This document shows positions 37,001-44,999 of a DNA stretch of 51,724 bases, in pieces; the first letter of the stretch is position 1; the number at the start of each line of letters is the position of its first letter. Position numbers and translations under genes: made by a program. A model generated the notes under the pieces. The model was not told where the DNA came from, did not search any database, and saw only the letters and a list, made by a program, of their open reading frames with translations. Source of the DNA: an uncultured Veillonella sp. (lineage in GTDB: Bacteria; Bacillota; Negativicutes; Veillonellales; Veillonellaceae); assembly GCF_938010505.1 (NCBI RefSeq), contig NZ_CALLVP010000144.1, positions 1 through 51,724 of the forward strand, in the 5' to 3' direction.

Positions 37001-37288
37001 TGTGATTATCTAAATCCAAAACAATTGCTAGATGATATTAGATTATTGTGTAGAGGTAAAAAAGAACCAATTGTAGATTTATGTCATATTTTCAATGAAG
37101 AAACTAATGATGGAAAAGATATGCATGAAATATCAAGTTTACTTCATGAGACAATTCATTCTATTATCGATACAAAAGATAAAAGTGATATTGATAGTTT
37201 GTTTACAGCTGGTGGAACCTCTGCACTTATTTCAGTAGTAACTGGCTTAGATGACTTTGAGCTCATTTCTTTCTTGGTAGTTAAATAA
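34052..37288 (+). CDS. SNF2-family DEAD/DEAH helicase of a type III-like RM operon
   Basis: The 1078-residue protein has an N-terminal region (about 1-240) that looks like the degenerate phospholipase D-like domain found before some SNF2 helicases (ISIAAACFSIYAYEEL), without an HxK catalytic pair. The ATPase core follows: Walker A ADSVGLGKT (272-280), DESH (362-365) and SAT (402-404). The C-terminal helicase lobe has LIFSAFSDTAEYL, ATDCISEGQNLQ and QRFGRVDRIGS. It is the first gene of a tight operon with a DUF4391-like gene, mod and res. Standard type III systems need only Mod and Res, so this helicase is an extra component, perhaps translocating or remodelling DNA. It is not the drmA/drmD set of DISARM. 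Confidence 0.88.
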   Translation: MDVKIFDNINDIVRDDMMSTINKGSKISIAAACFSIYAYEELKKQLESIDECRFIFTAPTFIKEKTEKQKREFYIPRLNRENSLYGTEFELKLRNEMNQKAIAKECADWIKRKATFKSNITGENMTGFVNVTNSNSATTYMPINGFTTVDIGCERGNNTYNMVNRFESPFADSYINLFESLWNDKNKLQDVTDIVIENMTSVYNENSPESIYFLILYHVFSEFLNDISTDELPNEATGFKQSKIWNMLYDFQRDAVLAIINKLERYNGCILADSVGLGKTFTALAVVKYYENRNKSVLVLCPKKLAENWNTYKDNYVNNPIAGDRLNYDVLFHTDLSRPGGFSNGLDLNRLNWGNYDLVVIDESHNFRNGVGTHANTVENRYVKLMDKIIRSGVKTKVLMLSATPVNNRFIDLKNQLAIAYEGDTSLIDNKLGTTKSIDEIFRQAQRAFNAWSELDVADRTTDTLLKTLDFDFFELLDSVTIARSRKHIEKYYDTADIGKFPIRKKPISLRPVLTNLETATNYNQIYEELNKLSLCIYTPSNYIFPSKMQKYIDLTHNKGNELTQTGREQGIRKLMSVNLLKRLESSINSFQLTLQRIYSLINDTVDKINRFEQYGTSSIDMYESSDTEWDLDDSNTEYFTVGNKVQIDLADIDYKTWRAELTSDIEVLNDLLSMLNVITPKYDGKLQSLLKVISEKIENPININNKKVLIFSAFSDTAEYLYEHVSAYIKEKYGLNTAVITGSIDGKTTIKNFKATLNNVLTCFSPISKDKAVLLPDSTEEIDVLIATDCISEGQNLQDCDCVINYDIHWNPVRIIQRFGRVDRIGSRNESIQLINFWPDMDLDEYINLKGRVETKMKISIMSSTGDDDLINAEEKGDLEYRKQQLKRLQEEVVDIEDMSTGISIMDLGLNEFRLDLLEYIKNHGDMDTKPKGLHAVVSSSEELPEGVIFVLKNVNNSVNIDNQNRIHPFYMVYISMDGDIICDYLNPKQLLDDIRLLCRGKKEPIVDLCHIFNEETNDGKDMHEISSLLHETIHSIIDTKDKSDIDSLFTAGGTSALISVVTGLDDFELISFLVVK

Positions 37289-37299
37289 GAAGGAGATAT

Positions 37300-37956
37300 A
37301 TGATGCTAGGTTTATCAAAAACTACGGAGTTTAATCGACGAATTCCGAAAATAAAGTTCTATGAGAATATAAATATAACGCCTTCTCTAAAAAGATTATT
37401 TGTAGATCAAGTAAAGAATATTTATTGGAGAAATAAAATTGCGGTTACAACTACAAACCTTACTGATGGTAAATATGTAACAGAGATTGAAGTATTTGAA
37501 ATCAATCTTAATAGCTCACAAGTAAATATTGAATTATTGAAATTGATTGATAGTATAATCCCGTACCATATTCTTTATATTTTAGAATACAATGGTAAGT
37601 ATCAGGCTTGGATTGGATATAAAGAAACTACGGATATAGAAAAGAAAAAATCCAAAGTGGATAGATACTATCACACGGATTGGATTGAGGAAAAGGACTT
37701 CGTAGTCAAGCTTGAAGGTCTTAACCTTGATGATGTATATGAAAATTTAGTACGCCAAATTGCTGGTGATAAGTTACAATCTGATAACTCTACTGAAAGT
37801 TTGAAACAGTCTGTAGAACGTGATAAACAAATAGAAATTATAGAAAAACAGATTAATACATTACAAAATAAAATACGAAAAGAAAAACAGCTGAATAAAC
37901 AAATCGAAATGAATACTGAGTTGAAGAAATTAAGAAAAGCATTGGAGATAATATAA
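37300..37956 (+). CDS. DUF4391-like protein of the RM operon
   Basis: The 218-residue protein resembles the DUF4391 family, which is typically encoded between an SNF2 helicase and a type III Mod gene. Visible features are an alpha/beta N-terminal part (SKTTEFNRRIPKIKFYE, ILYILEYNGKYQAWIGYKE) and a basic C-terminal coiled coil (about 165-218, rich in Lys, Glu and Gln). The function is unknown; the coiled coil suggests it bridges other subunits. AAGGAG precedes two adjacent ATGs (37300 and 37303). The stop codon overlaps the mod start by one base, so translation is probably coupled. Confidence 0.75.
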   Translation: MMLGLSKTTEFNRRIPKIKFYENINITPSLKRLFVDQVKNIYWRNKIAVTTTNLTDGKYVTEIEVFEINLNSSQVNIELLKLIDSIIPYHILYILEYNGKYQAWIGYKETTDIEKKKSKVDRYYHTDWIEEKDFVVKLEGLNLDDVYENLVRQIAGDKLQSDNSTESLKQSVERDKQIEIIEKQINTLQNKIRKEKQLNKQIEMNTELKKLRKALEII

Positions 37957-39818
37957 TGGAAAAAATGAGAATGGAATCAGTAGATATGACTGAAAAAAAT
38001 ATAGAAAAAATTGAATCATTATTTCCTAACTGCATTACAGAAGCTTTAGATGAAAATGGTAAGTTAAAAAAAGCTATAAATTTTGAATTGTTAAAACAAA
38101 TGCTTTCTAAAGAAATCATAGATGGGGATGAAGCCTATGAGTTTACATGGGTTGGAAAAAAAGCTGCTATTGTTGAAGCGAATAAGCCAATTCGTAAAAC
38201 TTTACGTCCTTGTGTTAAAGAGAGTGTTAATTGGGATAGTACAGAAAATCTATATATTGAAGGGGATAATTTAGATGTATTAAAGTTATTACAAGAAAGT
38301 TATTTAGGTAAAATTAAATTAATCTATATTGATCCACCCTATAATAAAGGTAAAGACTGGATAATGTATCCTGATAATTTTTCTATCTCTCAAAAACAAT
38401 ATGAACATGATATGGGGATGTATGATGAATTAGGCAATAAATTATTTAAAGAAAATAATGAAACTAATCCTCGATTTCATTCTGTTTGGTGTTCCATGAT
38501 GTACCAGCGGCTTCTGCTTGCTAGGAATCTTTTGACTGAAGATGGAGTTATATTTATATCAATAGATGAAAGTGAGTATTCAAATATTAGAAATATATGT
38601 AATGAAATTTTTGGTGAAAAAAATCATTTTGGTGATTTGATTTAGGAAGCAACAACACAACCAATAAATGCTGGAGCTGCAAAATTTGGGCTACAAAAGA
38701 AAACAGAACCGATTTTATTATATGGTAAGAACAAGTCAAAATTATCAGGTTTTGTTTTAGAGGAGATTGAAGGGGACTTATGCTATCCACATAATGGTCG
38801 TTTTGGAAAGTGTAGATTTGAAATAATTGAAAAATCTGATATTGGTGATTACAATAGACCTACTATGCGGTTTAAAATACTTGGGCAATATCCCAGAGAG
38901 GGTAAACGTTGGCAAATTGGAGAGGATACTGCACGTGAATTAGAACGAAGTGGTAGAGTTGAGATTATAGATGGTATTGTTAAGAAAGCAATATATCCTG
39001 AAGATGAATTAGGAAAGAAAAAATATAAACCTTTTTGGTCTCTTTTCACAGCGGATTCTGTAGGAACAGCTCAAACTGGAAAAGAAGAATTTAATTCGAT
39101 TATGGGTGCTCAATTAGGTTTTGATACAGTTAAGCCAACTACTTTACTTAAAAAGTTATTTTCATATTTAGGGGATGACTATACGATCCTTGACTTCTTT
39201 TCTGGAACTGCTAGTACTGCTGATGCAATTCTTCAATTAAATGTTAATACAAATGGTCATAGAAATTATATTATGGTTCAATATCCAGAGCCTTGTGCTG
39301 AAAATAGTGAGGCCCATAGAAGAGGTTTTGCAAATGTATGTGATATTGGTAAGGAGCGGATTCGTCTTACTTCAAAACGGCTGGCACAAGAGAACCCTGA
39401 TATTAAATTTGATGGAGGAGTTAGAGTGCTAAAGGTTGATGAGTCTAATATGAATAATATTTTTTATAGTCCAGATGAATATAATCAAAACTTGCTTTCT
39501 ATACTTGAATCTAATATTAAGACAGAACGAACTGCTTTAGATTTATTATTCGGGTCCTTACTTGAATGGGGATTACCATTATCCTTACCATATAATTCAG
39601 AAGAGATTGATGGTTGTACTATACATGACTATAACAACGGAGATTTGATTGCTTGTTTTGATGAAAATATTCCAGATCGTGTTATTAAACAAATAGCAAA
39701 AAAACAACCTCTTCGTGCAGTTTTTAGAGATAGTAGTTTTGCTAATAGTCCTTCTAAAATTAATGTAGGTGAGATATTTAAGTCTTTAGCTCCGGATACA
39801 AAAGTAAAAGTTATTTAG
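37956..39818 (+). pseudogene. mod: Type III DNA methyltransferase (Mod), interrupted by an in-frame TAG
   Basis: Two open frames in the same register (37956-38645 and a continuation to 39818) together give a normal Mod of about 620 codons. The N-terminal half has the beta-class catalytic motif DPPY (126-129); the C-terminal half has the SAM-binding segment LDFFSGTAS (about 413-420). A TAG at 38643-38645 lies between them at the edge of the target-recognition region. The codons read ATT-TAG-GAA followed by frame-preserved ATTQPINAGAAKFGL, so a TGG (Trp) to TAG change is the simplest cause. Neither half is a complete methyltransferase. The second half has no ribosome site at its first ATG (38865). 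Mod normally methylates one strand and also provides DNA recognition for Res. Confidence 0.88.
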
Positions 39819-39829
39819 GAGATACAGCG

Positions 39830-42800
39830 ATGAAACTACAATTTAAGCATCAAAAATTTCAAGCTGATGCTGCGAAGGCAGTAGTAGATGTGTTTGCCGG
39901 ACAACCTTATTTAACTCCATCGTATATGATGGATAGCGGTACTGGCTATATTCAGCAATCACTGACAGAAGAGATAGACTTTATTGGCTTTAGTAACCAG
40001 AAAATTGTGAAAGAATTAAATGATGAGTTAATTCTTAATCGAATAAAGAAAATACAACGAGATAATCAAATTCAACCATCTGATAAATTAGAAGGTAGAT
40101 ATAATTTAACTATAGAAATGGAGACTGGTGTTGGTAAGACTTATACATATATTAAAACTATGTATGAGCTTAACAAACATTATGGATGGAGTAAGTTTAT
40201 TATTATTGTACCTAGCATTGCTATACGTGAAGGTGTGTATAAAACATTTCAAGTTACACAGGAACATTTTGCAGAAGAATATGGTAAAAAAATCCGATTT
40301 TTTATTTATAAATCTAATCAACTAAATGAAATTGATCGCTTTGCATCCGATAATTCTATTAATGTTATGATTATCAATTCTCAAGCTTTTAACTCTAAGG
40401 CCAAAGATGCAAAACGCATATTTCTAGAATTAGATGAGTTTAAATCACGTCGTCCTATAGATATTATTGCTAAAACAAATCCAATTCTTATTATTGATGA
40501 ACCTCAATCTGTAGAGGGGGAAAAAACTAAAGAGCGTTTAGAAGATTTTAACCCTTTATTTACTTTGCGTTATTCAGCAACACATAGAAGTGATAGTATT
40601 TATAATATGATTTATCGTTTAGATGCTGTCGATGCATATAATAAACACCTTGTAAAAAGAATTTCAGTTAAAGGTATTACTGAGTCTGGAAGCACTGCTA
40701 CTGAAAGTTATGTATATCTTGAACGTATAAAGTTGACAAAAGCAGAGCCTACAGCATCGATTCAGTTTGACTTTAAAGGTACTAAAGGCATCCGGAAGAT
40801 AACTAGAGTTGTTTCGGAAGGCTATAACCTTTATGATAACTCTGGTCAAATGGAAGAATATAAAGATGGTTTTGTTGTATCAAGAATTGATGGTCGAGAT
40901 AATTCGATTGAGTTTATCAACGGTATAAAAATTTATGCTGGTGATGTAATTGGTAAGGTGAATGAAAATCAGCTTCGACGAATTCAGATAAGAGAAACGA
41001 TTTTATCTCATATTGAAAGAGAGCGTGAGTTATTTTATAAGGGGATAAAGGTATTATCACTATTCTTTATAGATGAGGTATCGAAGTACAGACAATATGA
41101 CTCTCATGGGAATCCTATAAATGGTATCTATGCCAAAATATTTGAAGAAGAATATAAGGATATAGTTGATAATCTCCAAACAAAATTTGGTGAGGAAGAT
41201 TACTTAGGGTATATTAATACTATTAGTGAATCTTCAACACATGCAGGGTATTTTTCTGTTGATAATAAAGGTAAAATGGTTGATAGCAAAATAACACGTA
41301 ATGAGTCAATAACAGATGATATTAATGCCTATGATCTTATTATGAAGAACAAAGAACTTCTTTTAGATAGAGACCCTAATAAATCTCCTGTTAGATTCAT
41401 CTTTTCTCATTCTGCATTACGTGAAGGCTGGGATAATCCAAATGTCTTTCAGATTTGTACATTAAAACAAAGCAGTAGTGATGTGCGTAAACGTCAAGAA
41501 GTAGGCCGAGGCCTTCGTCTTTGTGTAAACCAAGATGGGGAACGTATGGATACAAATGTACTTGGTAATGATGTACATAATGTAAATGTTCTTACTGTTA
41601 TAGCTAGTGAAAGTTATGATAGTTTTGCAAAGGGCTTACAAGCTGAAATTGCTGAGGCTGTTGCTGATAGACCTAAATCAATCACACCTGAATTATTTAT
41701 TGGAAAAGTAATTAAAGATATTTATAATAATGAACAGGTTATAGATGATAAATTGGGACGTGCTATTCATTTTGATCTTATTGTAAATGGTTACATTGAT
41801 AAAACAGGTGCTCTTACTGATAAATATTATGATGATAAGTCTAACGGTTTAATACAGGTTGCTGATGAAGTAGCTGACTCCAAAGATGCAGTTACAGGAA
41901 TCATTGACTCTATTTATGATGCTAAATCGATACAATTTGAAAATGCACGTAGTAATAACGTAGAGCTTCAGTTAGATGATGATAAAGTTTCTATGCCTGA
42001 ATTCAAAGCCTTATGGGATAAGATAAACTCTAAATCCGTATATGTCGTTGATTTTGATACAGATGAGCTTGTTAGAAATGCAATTTCAGCTTTAGATAGC
42101 AAACTTCGAGTTCCAAAAATTTTCTATAAAGTTGAATCTGGTACTATGAAACAGATTAAATCAAAAGAGGAGTTAGAAACATCAGGATCTTTTGTAAAAG
42201 AGGCTGCTTCAACTTATGGAAGTAAAAATGCTGTAAGCACAAATGTTAAATATGATTTAGTCGGTAAACTAGTAGATGAGACAGGACTAACTCGAAAAGC
42301 AATTATACAGATTCTTCAAGGTATTGAATCTGCTGTTTTTAATCAATTTAAAGATAATCCAGAAGAGTTCATTATTAAAGCTGCATCACTTATAAATGAT
42401 GAAAAAGCAACATCAATTATTGAGCATATTACATATGATGTATTAGATGAAAAATATGATACTAATGTATTTACAGATCCAACAATTAAGGGACGTTTAG
42501 GCACGAATGCAATGAAGGCTAATAAGCATTTATATGATCATATTGTTTATGACTCAACAAATGAGAAAAACTTTGCATCTGAATTGGACATAAACTCTGA
42601 CGTGGCTGTATATGTTAAATTACCTGATGGATTCTATATATCAACACCAGTTGGTAGATATAACCCAGATTGGGCAATAGCTTTTTATGAAGGCACTGTA
42701 AAACATATTTATTTTGTTGCAGAAACAAAGGGCTCAATGAATTCAATGCAACTTCGATTGATTGAAGAATCTAAATTACATTGTGCACGAGAACACTTTA

Positions 42801-42877
42801 AAGCTATCAGTAAAGGGGACGTTGTTTATGATGTTGTTGATAGCTATAAGTCACTTCTTGATATTGTGACTAAGTAA
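39830..42877 (+). CDS. res: Type III restriction enzyme, Res subunit
   Basis: The 1015-residue protein has an SF2 helicase core with Walker A METGVGKT (97-104), DEPQ Walker B (223-226), SATHR and EGWDNPNVFQICTLKQSSSDVRKRQEVGRGLRL-type motifs V/VI (that segment is complete in the sequence at about 41419-41523). A C-terminal PD-(D/E)xK nuclease has Asp947 in NPDW and Glu965-x-Lys967 in AETKG. The reading frame is intact. Type III Res cuts DNA 25-27 bases from unmethylated sites, and only together with Mod, so with mod broken it is probably inactive. It begins 11 bases after mod, with TAGGAGA as the ribosome site. Confidence 0.92.
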   Translation: MKLQFKHQKFQADAAKAVVDVFAGQPYLTPSYMMDSGTGYIQQSLTEEIDFIGFSNQKIVKELNDELILNRIKKIQRDNQIQPSDKLEGRYNLTIEMETGVGKTYTYIKTMYELNKHYGWSKFIIIVPSIAIREGVYKTFQVTQEHFAEEYGKKIRFFIYKSNQLNEIDRFASDNSINVMIINSQAFNSKAKDAKRIFLELDEFKSRRPIDIIAKTNPILIIDEPQSVEGEKTKERLEDFNPLFTLRYSATHRSDSIYNMIYRLDAVDAYNKHLVKRISVKGITESGSTATESYVYLERIKLTKAEPTASIQFDFKGTKGIRKITRVVSEGYNLYDNSGQMEEYKDGFVVSRIDGRDNSIEFINGIKIYAGDVIGKVNENQLRRIQIRETILSHIERERELFYKGIKVLSLFFIDEVSKYRQYDSHGNPINGIYAKIFEEEYKDIVDNLQTKFGEEDYLGYINTISESSTHAGYFSVDNKGKMVDSKITRNESITDDINAYDLIMKNKELLLDRDPNKSPVRFIFSHSALREGWDNPNVFQICTLKQSSSDVRKRQEVGRGLRLCVNQDGERMDTNVLGNDVHNVNVLTVIASESYDSFAKGLQAEIAEAVADRPKSITPELFIGKVIKDIYNNEQVIDDKLGRAIHFDLIVNGYIDKTGALTDKYYDDKSNGLIQVADEVADSKDAVTGIIDSIYDAKSIQFENARSNNVELQLDDDKVSMPEFKALWDKINSKSVYVVDFDTDELVRNAISALDSKLRVPKIFYKVESGTMKQIKSKEELETSGSFVKEAASTYGSKNAVSTNVKYDLVGKLVDETGLTRKAIIQILQGIESAVFNQFKDNPEEFIIKAASLINDEKATSIIEHITYDVLDEKYDTNVFTDPTIKGRLGTNAMKANKHLYDHIVYDSTNEKNFASELDINSDVAVYVKLPDGFYISTPVGRYNPDWAIAFYEGTVKHIYFVAETKGSMNSMQLRLIEESKLHCAREHFKAISKGDVVYDVVDSYKSLLDIVTK

Positions 42878-42918
42878 TTAGAACGTATATATTCTAGGGA
42901 ATATTATAATGAGAGTTA

Positions 42919-43707
42919 GTGAGTCGATTAATTATAAATGGAGATGATTCTTTGGCTAACCATGCATATAGAGATAAAGAAAGACGAGATTTAATACTAG
43001 CAAGTGAGGCTCTTGAAGAAAATAGGGATAAATATTTTTATTGTCCAAATCCGCTATGTAATAGTAAATTATTTGTATGTGCTGGTGATGGCTCTCGGAA
43101 AGCATATTTTAGAGCAACTAAATCTGCGTATAAACATATTGCTAATTGTCCTTATGCAAATAGTTCAGTCGCTTTTGATGACAATAAATTTAATGAGTTA
43201 AATTTTTCTTTTGAAAATGCAATGCAAAATCTTTTAGTTAAGAAGAATTCGAAAAATTCAAGTGGGAATTCTAAAAAATCTTCATATGGTGAAAATTATA
43301 ATCTAACACTCAGTACAATAAAGCAGATATATTCTATATGTAAACGATTTCATCCTAATTACTCATATGGAAATGAGAAAATTGGAAGAATGATTTTAGA
43401 TGATAGAACTGCATACTGGTATCCTAAAGGTGTTTTCGGCTTTAAAATAATTGAGTCATGTGTAAAAGGTCGCTTTTACGATAGTGATAAAAATGAGATT
43501 TATTTAGTAGCTCCTGTAGCAAATCCTAATTATCATTTTATATTATCTATTTCTGATATAAACCTTTATAACAAGATAAGAAATATGGTATTTGAAAATA
43601 AAGATAAATTTATTATAGTTGCTGGAGACTGGAAACCTTCAAATTTAGGCTATGATTACTTTGAAACAAAAATATATAGTGATAGACAAATATCTATTTT
43701 AAATTGA
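42919..43707 (+). CDS. Protein with CoiA-like zinc finger, function unknown
   Basis: The product has 262 residues if it starts at GTG 42919. A -10-like TATAAT at 42905-42910 and a GGAG at 42940-42943 placed eight bases before an in-frame TTG make a start at 42952 equally possible. The N-terminal part has Cys42-x4-Cys47 and His73-x3-Cys77 with FRATKSAYKHIANCPYA, like the zinc finger at the N-terminus of CoiA-type nuclease proteins. The rest shows no catalytic motif I recognise; a Ser/Asn/Lys linker lies at about 109-125. The gene follows res by 41 bases and may belong to its transcript or be a separate accessory gene. Confidence 0.65.
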   Translation: MSRLIINGDDSLANHAYRDKERRDLILASEALEENRDKYFYCPNPLCNSKLFVCAGDGSRKAYFRATKSAYKHIANCPYANSSVAFDDNKFNELNFSFENAMQNLLVKKNSKNSSGNSKKSSYGENYNLTLSTIKQIYSICKRFHPNYSYGNEKIGRMILDDRTAYWYPKGVFGFKIIESCVKGRFYDSDKNEIYLVAPVANPNYHFILSISDINLYNKIRNMVFENKDKFIIVAGDWKPSNLGYDYFETKIYSDRQISILN

Positions 43708-43783
43708 TATTTTATAAACTATTATGAGATTATTTTTTTTGTGGATAAATAATATAAGCCGTATCTTTTAAAGGAGTAAGAAA

Positions 43784-44209
43784 ATGGAGCTTCGATCACT
43801 TGCTAGGATATCTTTACCTAAGGACGAGTATGTTTACTTGTTGGGGATGGCTATTTCAGTATTTATCTCTAATAATGGTTTTATTATAGAGAACATTATT
43901 AATACAGATAGTGATTATTCTTGGTATGACTTGATTGATAAAGAATCAGGCCAACTTAAATCGCCTATTGCTCAAACAATTACGAAAAATGCTGGTGGAG
44001 AAATAGCTGAGTTATTTTCAGATATTGTTTATAGGCGCAATCGTATCATTCATAGTTTTAGAATCACTTCATCTAAAAATGAGCAAATTTTAGCTACAAA
44101 AGATAGAATTACCAATCAACAATTTTATATAGATGAGCATTATTTGATAAATTTTATAGAGTTGAATAATAAATTATCTTACTTATTGCATGAATATCGT
44201 GGATATTAA
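43784..44209 (+). CDS. HEPN-like protein, candidate RNase effector
   Basis: The 141-residue helical protein contains YRRNRIIHSF (83-92), which fits the HEPN RNase motif R-x4-6-H (Arg85...His90, with Asn86 next to Arg). HEPN domains act as metal-independent RNases in abortive infection and toxin-antitoxin systems, but non-catalytic HEPN-like proteins also exist. AAGGAG precedes the ATG. It is not directly joined to a nucleotidyltransferase (MNT) partner, the usual antitoxin; its neighbours are the zinc-finger protein upstream and a nuclease-like gene after a terminator. The role is inference from one motif and overall helicity. Confidence 0.55.
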   Translation: MELRSLARISLPKDEYVYLLGMAISVFISNNGFIIENIINTDSDYSWYDLIDKESGQLKSPIAQTITKNAGGEIAELFSDIVYRRNRIIHSFRITSSKNEQILATKDRITNQQFYIDEHYLINFIELNNKLSYLLHEYRGY

Positions 44210-44240
44210 AATAATCAATAATGATATTTTGTTGTCTAGA

Positions 44241-44305
44241 CTAAAAGCCCTTCGCTTATGCAAAGGGCTTTTACTGTACACTCATACTTATAAATATAAT
44301 ATAAT
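44241..44305 (+). repeat. Repeated spacer module, copy 1 (terminator plus TATAAT-rich block)
   Basis: About 65 bases, from the AGCCCTTCGCT stem through TTTTACTGTACACTCATAC to repeated TATAAT sequences, recur at 45486-45550. The stem part also recurs at 48757-48790. In copies 1 and 2 the next gene starts about 41 bases after the shared block, so the block may combine the terminator of one gene with the promoter of the next. Confidence 0.75.
44243..44272 (+). terminator. Terminator in spacer module copy 1
   Basis: AAAAGCCCTT (44243-44252) pairs perfectly with AAGGGCTTTT (44263-44272). The spacer continues with an AT-rich block shared with copy 2. It lies about 30 bases after the HEPN-like gene. 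Confidence 0.85.
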
Positions 44306-44345
44306 TAAAATAGATATATGTATTGTATTCGATGAGGTATTTGTT

Positions 44346-44990
44346 ATGGGATTAATTTTAGATATTTATGAGATAATGCACCAATTGAGTATTTGGCGAC
44401 CAATATTTCATTCGGAAGCAGATTTTCAGTTTAGCTTAGCATGGATGATTAAAGAACAATATCCAAATTGTGATATTAGATTAGAGTTTGTACCTGAATT
44501 TAATCCTAATTTACATCTTGATATTCTTGTTATATTAGATGGTAAATGGATTCCTATTGAGCTTAAATATACAACAAGAAAATGTATTAAAACTATAAAT
44601 GATGAAGTATATGTATTGAAGGAGCAAGGTGCTAAGGATCAAGGTTGTTATAATTACTTAAAAGATATAATGCGTATAGAGGAATTTAGGGATAAGAGTA
44701 ATAACTTTATTGAAGGTTATACTATCAAGATAACTAGTGAGATATCTTATCTAAAGCCTCCGACAAAAGTAAATTGTACATACGCCGAATTTTCTATAGA
44801 GGATGGTTCTATAAAAACTGGGTGTATGAATTGGGCCGCTAATACCGGAAAAGGAACAATGCGTGGAATGGAAGCACCTATAGTATTAACGGGTATGTAT
44901 CCAATAAATTGGAAAGAATATTCTAAAGTTGATGATACTAATAGTGGTACTTTCATGTATCTTGTAAATACAATTAGTAATTTAAATTAG
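44346..44990 (+). CDS. PD-(D/E)xK nuclease-like protein
   Basis: The 214-residue product starts at ATG 44346 (GAGGT at 44334-44338). An open frame from 44190 would run through the terminator and is rejected. A restriction-endonuclease-fold pattern is visible: Glu24 in SEADFQFSLAW, Asp59 in HLDILVIL, then Glu72-x-Lys74 in PIELKY. No target-recognition domain is apparent. It could be an isolated restriction nuclease or an anti-phage effector, or a related non-catalytic fold. The gene is followed after nine bases by a NimA-like gene. The fold is inferred from motif spacing only. Confidence 0.62.
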   Translation: MGLILDIYEIMHQLSIWRPIFHSEADFQFSLAWMIKEQYPNCDIRLEFVPEFNPNLHLDILVILDGKWIPIELKYTTRKCIKTINDEVYVLKEQGAKDQGCYNYLKDIMRIEEFRDKSNNFIEGYTIKITSEISYLKPPTKVNCTYAEFSIEDGSIKTGCMNWAANTGKGTMRGMEAPIVLTGMYPINWKEYSKVDDTNSGTFMYLVNTISNLN

Positions 44991-44999
44991 GAGATATAT

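Noticed and set aside
38640..38650. Reassigned or suppressed TAG codon as normal genetics of this organism
   Set aside because: Several intact genes here, such as fabG and the 2327 gene, end with TAG, so TAG works as a stop codon. Special suppression at this one site cannot be excluded.
38865..39818. Second mod half as an independent gene
   Set aside because: The open frame extends upstream to the TAG at 38643 with good Mod-like protein sequence, and ATG 38865 has no ribosome site; it also lacks the DPPY motif.
34052..42877. DISARM or BREX system
   Set aside because: The helicase is SNF2-like with a PLD-like N-terminus, but drmA/drmB, PglX, PglZ or BrxC genes are absent, and Mod/Res are of type III.
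44190..44345. Longer N-terminus of the nuclease-like gene
   Set aside because: This part would translate the terminator hairpin at 44243-44272 and the end of the HEPN-like gene; ATG 44346 has a proper ribosome site.
43784..44990. HEPN-like and nuclease-like genes as a toxin-antitoxin pair
   Set aside because: A strong terminator and separate promoter-like block lie between them, and neither resembles a known antitoxin.
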